Shown here: piece by piece, positions 6,774-8,782 of the stretch
Layout of the letters: each line of letters begins with the position of its first letter
Position numbering within the stretch: the first letter of the stretch is position 1
Assembly: GCA_001462255.1 (NCBI GenBank)
Contig: LIUJ01000249.1
Span: forward strand, 1-8,782
Length of the DNA: 8,782 bases
Reading direction: 5' to 3'
DNA from: Fibrobacteria bacterium GUT77
Lineage (GTDB): Bacteria; Fibrobacterota; Chitinivibrionia; Chitinivibrionales; Chitinispirillaceae
The notes under the pieces: generated by a model
Told to the model about the DNA's origin: nothing
Seen by the model: only the letters and a program-made list of their open reading frames with translations
Databases searched by the model: none
Position numbers and translations under genes: made by a program

Positions 6774-7922
6774 ATGATTGGAATTTTTGGTATGAAGTCA
6801 GTTAAAAAAGTTTTTTGTCGTTGTCGTCGTCGTTCAATACCTAGTATAGTTTTGATGTCGGCGTTGTTGTTTTTGTCGTTTGCGGTCGGATCCGTCGCCG
6901 CGCCGCTGGGCATGGGTCGCCAAGAGACCGGGGGTGTCGTCCGCTCGTCCGGGTCGGGCGGGAGTGTCGCCGTAGCGTCCGCCTTAGCCGGCGACAGCGC
7001 CGCGGAGGCGCAGCTTCGGGACGAGGAGGGGCAAGACTTCAACTCTCTATTCGACGATTTGAGCGACGACGACATCATGGCCGTAGACACATCGTTCGCT
7101 TGGAGCAACAGCAGGATAAACTCCGGTCGCTTCGATTACAAAGCGTTGGGCGAGGGCGATACCATAAAGATACCCTTAGTCGATTCTGCGCAAAACAAGT
7201 TTTTCACCCCGCCGTTCGTCGGCCACACAACCTCGCCGTTCGGAAAACGCCGCTTCCTATGGCACTACGGCATGGACACAAAGCTGAACAAGGGCGACAC
7301 GGTGCGTAGCGCCTTCGACGGCGTGGTTAGGGTCATCCAATACGATCGCCGGGGTTTCGGCAACGTGGTAGTCGTGCGCCACCACAACGGTCTCGAAACG
7401 GTATACGGTCATCTATTCAAAGTATTGGTCAAACCCAACCAACCCGTGAAGTCTTCGGAGACGGTCGGCTTAGGCGGCAACACCGGTCGCTCGACGGGGG
7501 CGCACCTCCACTTTGAAATCAGGTACTACGGCGAACCGATTGACCCAAGGTACGTTATAGACTATGACGACCACGTACTGCAGAGCGACACATTGGTGCT
7601 GACAAGGGATAATTTTGAGTACCTGACCGAACTGCGGAAAACCGTTTACCATACCGTGCGCAAAGGCGAGGGTTTGGGTTCGATAGCGAGGCGCTATAGG
7701 ACTACGGTCAACAGTATATGCCGACTAAACGCCATCACCCCAAGGACACCTCTAAGCGTGGGTAGGCGCTTGGTAGTAAAGGGCGCCAAATATGTTGAGG
7801 TACAAAAGAATGTCGGCCTTCCGGCGGACGAAGAGGCGATGAACGCGAAAGAGGTTGATAATGAAGTCAAGGAAAGCGTCAATAACGCGGATGTCGGCGC
7901 CGGTGATAAAAAGTTAGACTAA
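6774..7922 (+). CDS. Secreted M23-family (LytM-type) peptidoglycan endopeptidase with C-terminal LysM
   Basis: 382 residues. The N-terminus is a signal peptide: basic KKVFCRCRRR (11-20), a hydrophobic core (about 22-42), and likely cleavage after SVA or SVAA (40-43). A low-complexity Ser/Gly and acidic stretch runs to about 105. The M23 domain covers about 145-265, with zinc ligands H164 and D168 (HYGMD) and H246 (HLHFE), and H213 (YGHL) as the other active-site histidine. All key residues are present, so an active metallo-endopeptidase cutting peptidoglycan cross-bridges is expected. A LysM glycan-binding domain follows (about 292-336, YHTVRKGEGLGSIARRY...), then an acidic tail. The start is uncertain: neither ATG 6774 nor ATG 6792 has a good ribosome binding site, and both keep the signal peptide. 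The stop overlaps the convergent methyltransferase stop. Confidence 0.93.
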   Translation: MIGIFGMKSVKKVFCRCRRRSIPSIVLMSALLFLSFAVGSVAAPLGMGRQETGGVVRSSGSGGSVAVASALAGDSAAEAQLRDEEGQDFNSLFDDLSDDDIMAVDTSFAWSNSRINSGRFDYKALGEGDTIKIPLVDSAQNKFFTPPFVGHTTSPFGKRRFLWHYGMDTKLNKGDTVRSAFDGVVRVIQYDRRGFGNVVVVRHHNGLETVYGHLFKVLVKPNQPVKSSETVGLGGNTGRSTGAHLHFEIRYYGEPIDPRYVIDYDDHVLQSDTLVLTRDNFEYLTELRKTVYHTVRKGEGLGSIARRYRTTVNSICRLNAITPRTPLSVGRRLVVKGAKYVEVQKNVGLPADEEAMNAKEVDNEVKESVNNADVGAGDKKLD

Positions 7923-8782
7923 TCGTTTTCGATAAATCCCAACTCCTCCGCCTTATCCAACATGTCGCGGTTGTTTGACACGTCGAATTTTTCGTGCAGA
8001 ACCCGTATATGGTAGTCAACGGCGGCTACCGTTATTCCCATCTCTTCGGCGATTTCCCTGTAACCCAAATTCCGAACCAAATAGCCTATAACCTCCGACT
8101 GCTTAGGCGACAGTTTTATCGGGCGCGACTTTATTCGCGAAGGCGCTTCCGGAAAATTGAATACGCCTTTATATTCGTATTCGTAACCTCCGCCGCTTAA
8201 ACTTTTCGCGGATAAATTGTCGTCAATAAAGAGTCTTCCGTTTTTATCCGTTCTAAACCGCTTCTTGTATTCCTCATCATATTCCTGAAATTGTTGGTTA
8301 AACGTATAGTTATTTGACTTTACGTAATAATAGATACTGTCGGAGTTCATTCCAAACCTTCCGCTATCGCTATGGGCGGTTGTCCTCTTCCAAACAATCT
8401 CATTCCTGAAATTTCTTTCGCCGAAAATTTTATCCAAAATAAGTACGCGTATATACGCGTTAGCGTGCCAATCGCAGTGAAGGAATAGGCTTCCGGTCGG
8501 CTTCAACACCCTATACATTTGCTCCACCCGCTCTTTGAGCCAAGCTATGTAGTGGTCTATCCCGCCGCTCCATCTGTCTTGGAAGCTCCGAATCTCCCCG
8601 CTATCCCCCCAAATCACCTCATAGTTCCTATTGCTGAAGAACGGCGGGTCGAGGTAGACGAGGTCGACATACTCGTCCGGAAGCGTCTTTAGGACGTCGA
8701 GGTTGTCCCCAAGTATGAGTTTGTTTACACCGAAAGCGGATTCGGTCTCTTCGGCGGTCTTTACAGCCAATACCGTACTAAA
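7919..8782 (-). CDS. N6/N4 DNA methyltransferase-like N-terminal half fused to a LuxR-type HTH (5' end beyond window)
   Basis: The frame is open to the right edge. No ATG precedes the conserved region, and the only internal candidate is TTG at 8770, so the start probably lies outside. Numbering here is from that TTG. Residues 18-44 (KLILGDNLDVLKTLP... to VYLDPPF, with motif IV D41-P-P-F) and 85-102 (MYRVLKPTGSLFLHCDWH) are typical of the beta-type N6_N4 methyltransferase family. A target-recognition-like region (about 125-203) follows. The SAM-binding motif (FxGxG) that should come next is absent. Instead residues 219-281 form a LuxR/GerE-like domain: KLSPKQSEV, then GYREIAEEMGITVAAVDYHI, then KFDVSNNRDMLDKAEELGFI. 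At about 285 residues the protein is shorter than usual for this methyltransferase type. It may be a DNA-binding regulator, half of a split enzyme, or a decayed gene. It converges on the M23 gene. Confidence 0.82.
   Translation of the reverse strand, partial: FSTVLAVKTAEETESAFGVNKLILGDNLDVLKTLPDEYVDLVYLDPPFFSNRNYEVIWGDSGEIRSFQDRWSGGIDHYIAWLKERVEQMYRVLKPTGSLFLHCDWHANAYIRVLILDKIFGERNFRNEIVWKRTTAHSDSGRFGMNSDSIYYYVKSNNYTFNQQFQEYDEEYKKRFRTDKNGRLFIDDNLSAKSLSGGGYEYEYKGVFNFPEAPSRIKSRPIKLSPKQSEVIGYLVRNLGYREIAEEMGITVAAVDYHIRVLHEKFDVSNNRDMLDKAEELGFIEND

Noticed and set aside
7919..8782. Classic restriction-modification system
   Set aside because: No restriction endonuclease gene is in the window, and the methyltransferase-like gene lacks its SAM-binding half. 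Sequence to the right of 8782 would be needed.
1..8782. tRNA, rRNA, CRISPR array, insertion sequence or attachment site
   Set aside because: No cloverleaf-like segment, regular direct repeats with spacers, transposase motif or terminal inverted repeats were found on reading both strands.

Overview
The window holds the distal half of a division and cell wall (dcw) cluster, followed by a short mixed-orientation region. The order on the + strand is murD (last 32 codons only), ftsW, murC, ftsQ, ftsA, ftsZ. After a strong intrinsic terminator come a HIT-family (HinT-like) hydrolase gene on the minus strand, a secreted M23/LysM peptidase gene on the + strand, and a DNA methyltransferase-like gene on the minus strand that runs off the right edge.

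Organism: a Gram-negative-type bacterium is most likely. Coding sequence is moderately GC-rich and the single long promoter region is AT-rich. The murD-ftsW-(murG)-murC-ftsQ-ftsA-ftsZ order and an M23 peptidase carrying a C-terminal LysM both recall the FCB superphylum (Bacteroidota/Fibrobacterota side). This is inference from gene order and remembered family resemblance, and the phylum is not secure. murG, usually found between ftsW and murC in such clusters, is absent at that position.

Layout: positions 2-1248 (murD end, ftsW) and 1245-2612 (murC) are translationally coupled by two ATGA stop/start overlaps. ftsQ (2667), ftsA (3607) and ftsZ (4888) follow gaps of 30-75 bases. A well-placed purine-rich ribosome binding site fixes each of these starts downstream of a longer open frame. 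The operon ends at a 9-bp perfect hairpin with a T7 tail (6241-6281). MurD and MurC build the lipid II precursor, FtsW polymerises septal glycan, FtsQ is the periplasmic scaffold, and FtsA tethers FtsZ filaments to the membrane.

Right part: the HIT gene and the M23 gene diverge from a 127-bp AT-rich spacer. A 21-bp perfect inverted repeat there lies across two predicted, overlapping sigma70-type -10 elements. The M23 gene and the methyltransferase gene converge with their stop codons sharing a 4-bp CTAA. The last gene is the most unusual: the front half of a beta-type DNA amino-methyltransferase (DPPF motif) is joined in frame to a LuxR/GerE-type helix-turn-helix where the SAM-binding half should be. 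No gap longer than 300 bases without a gene exists.
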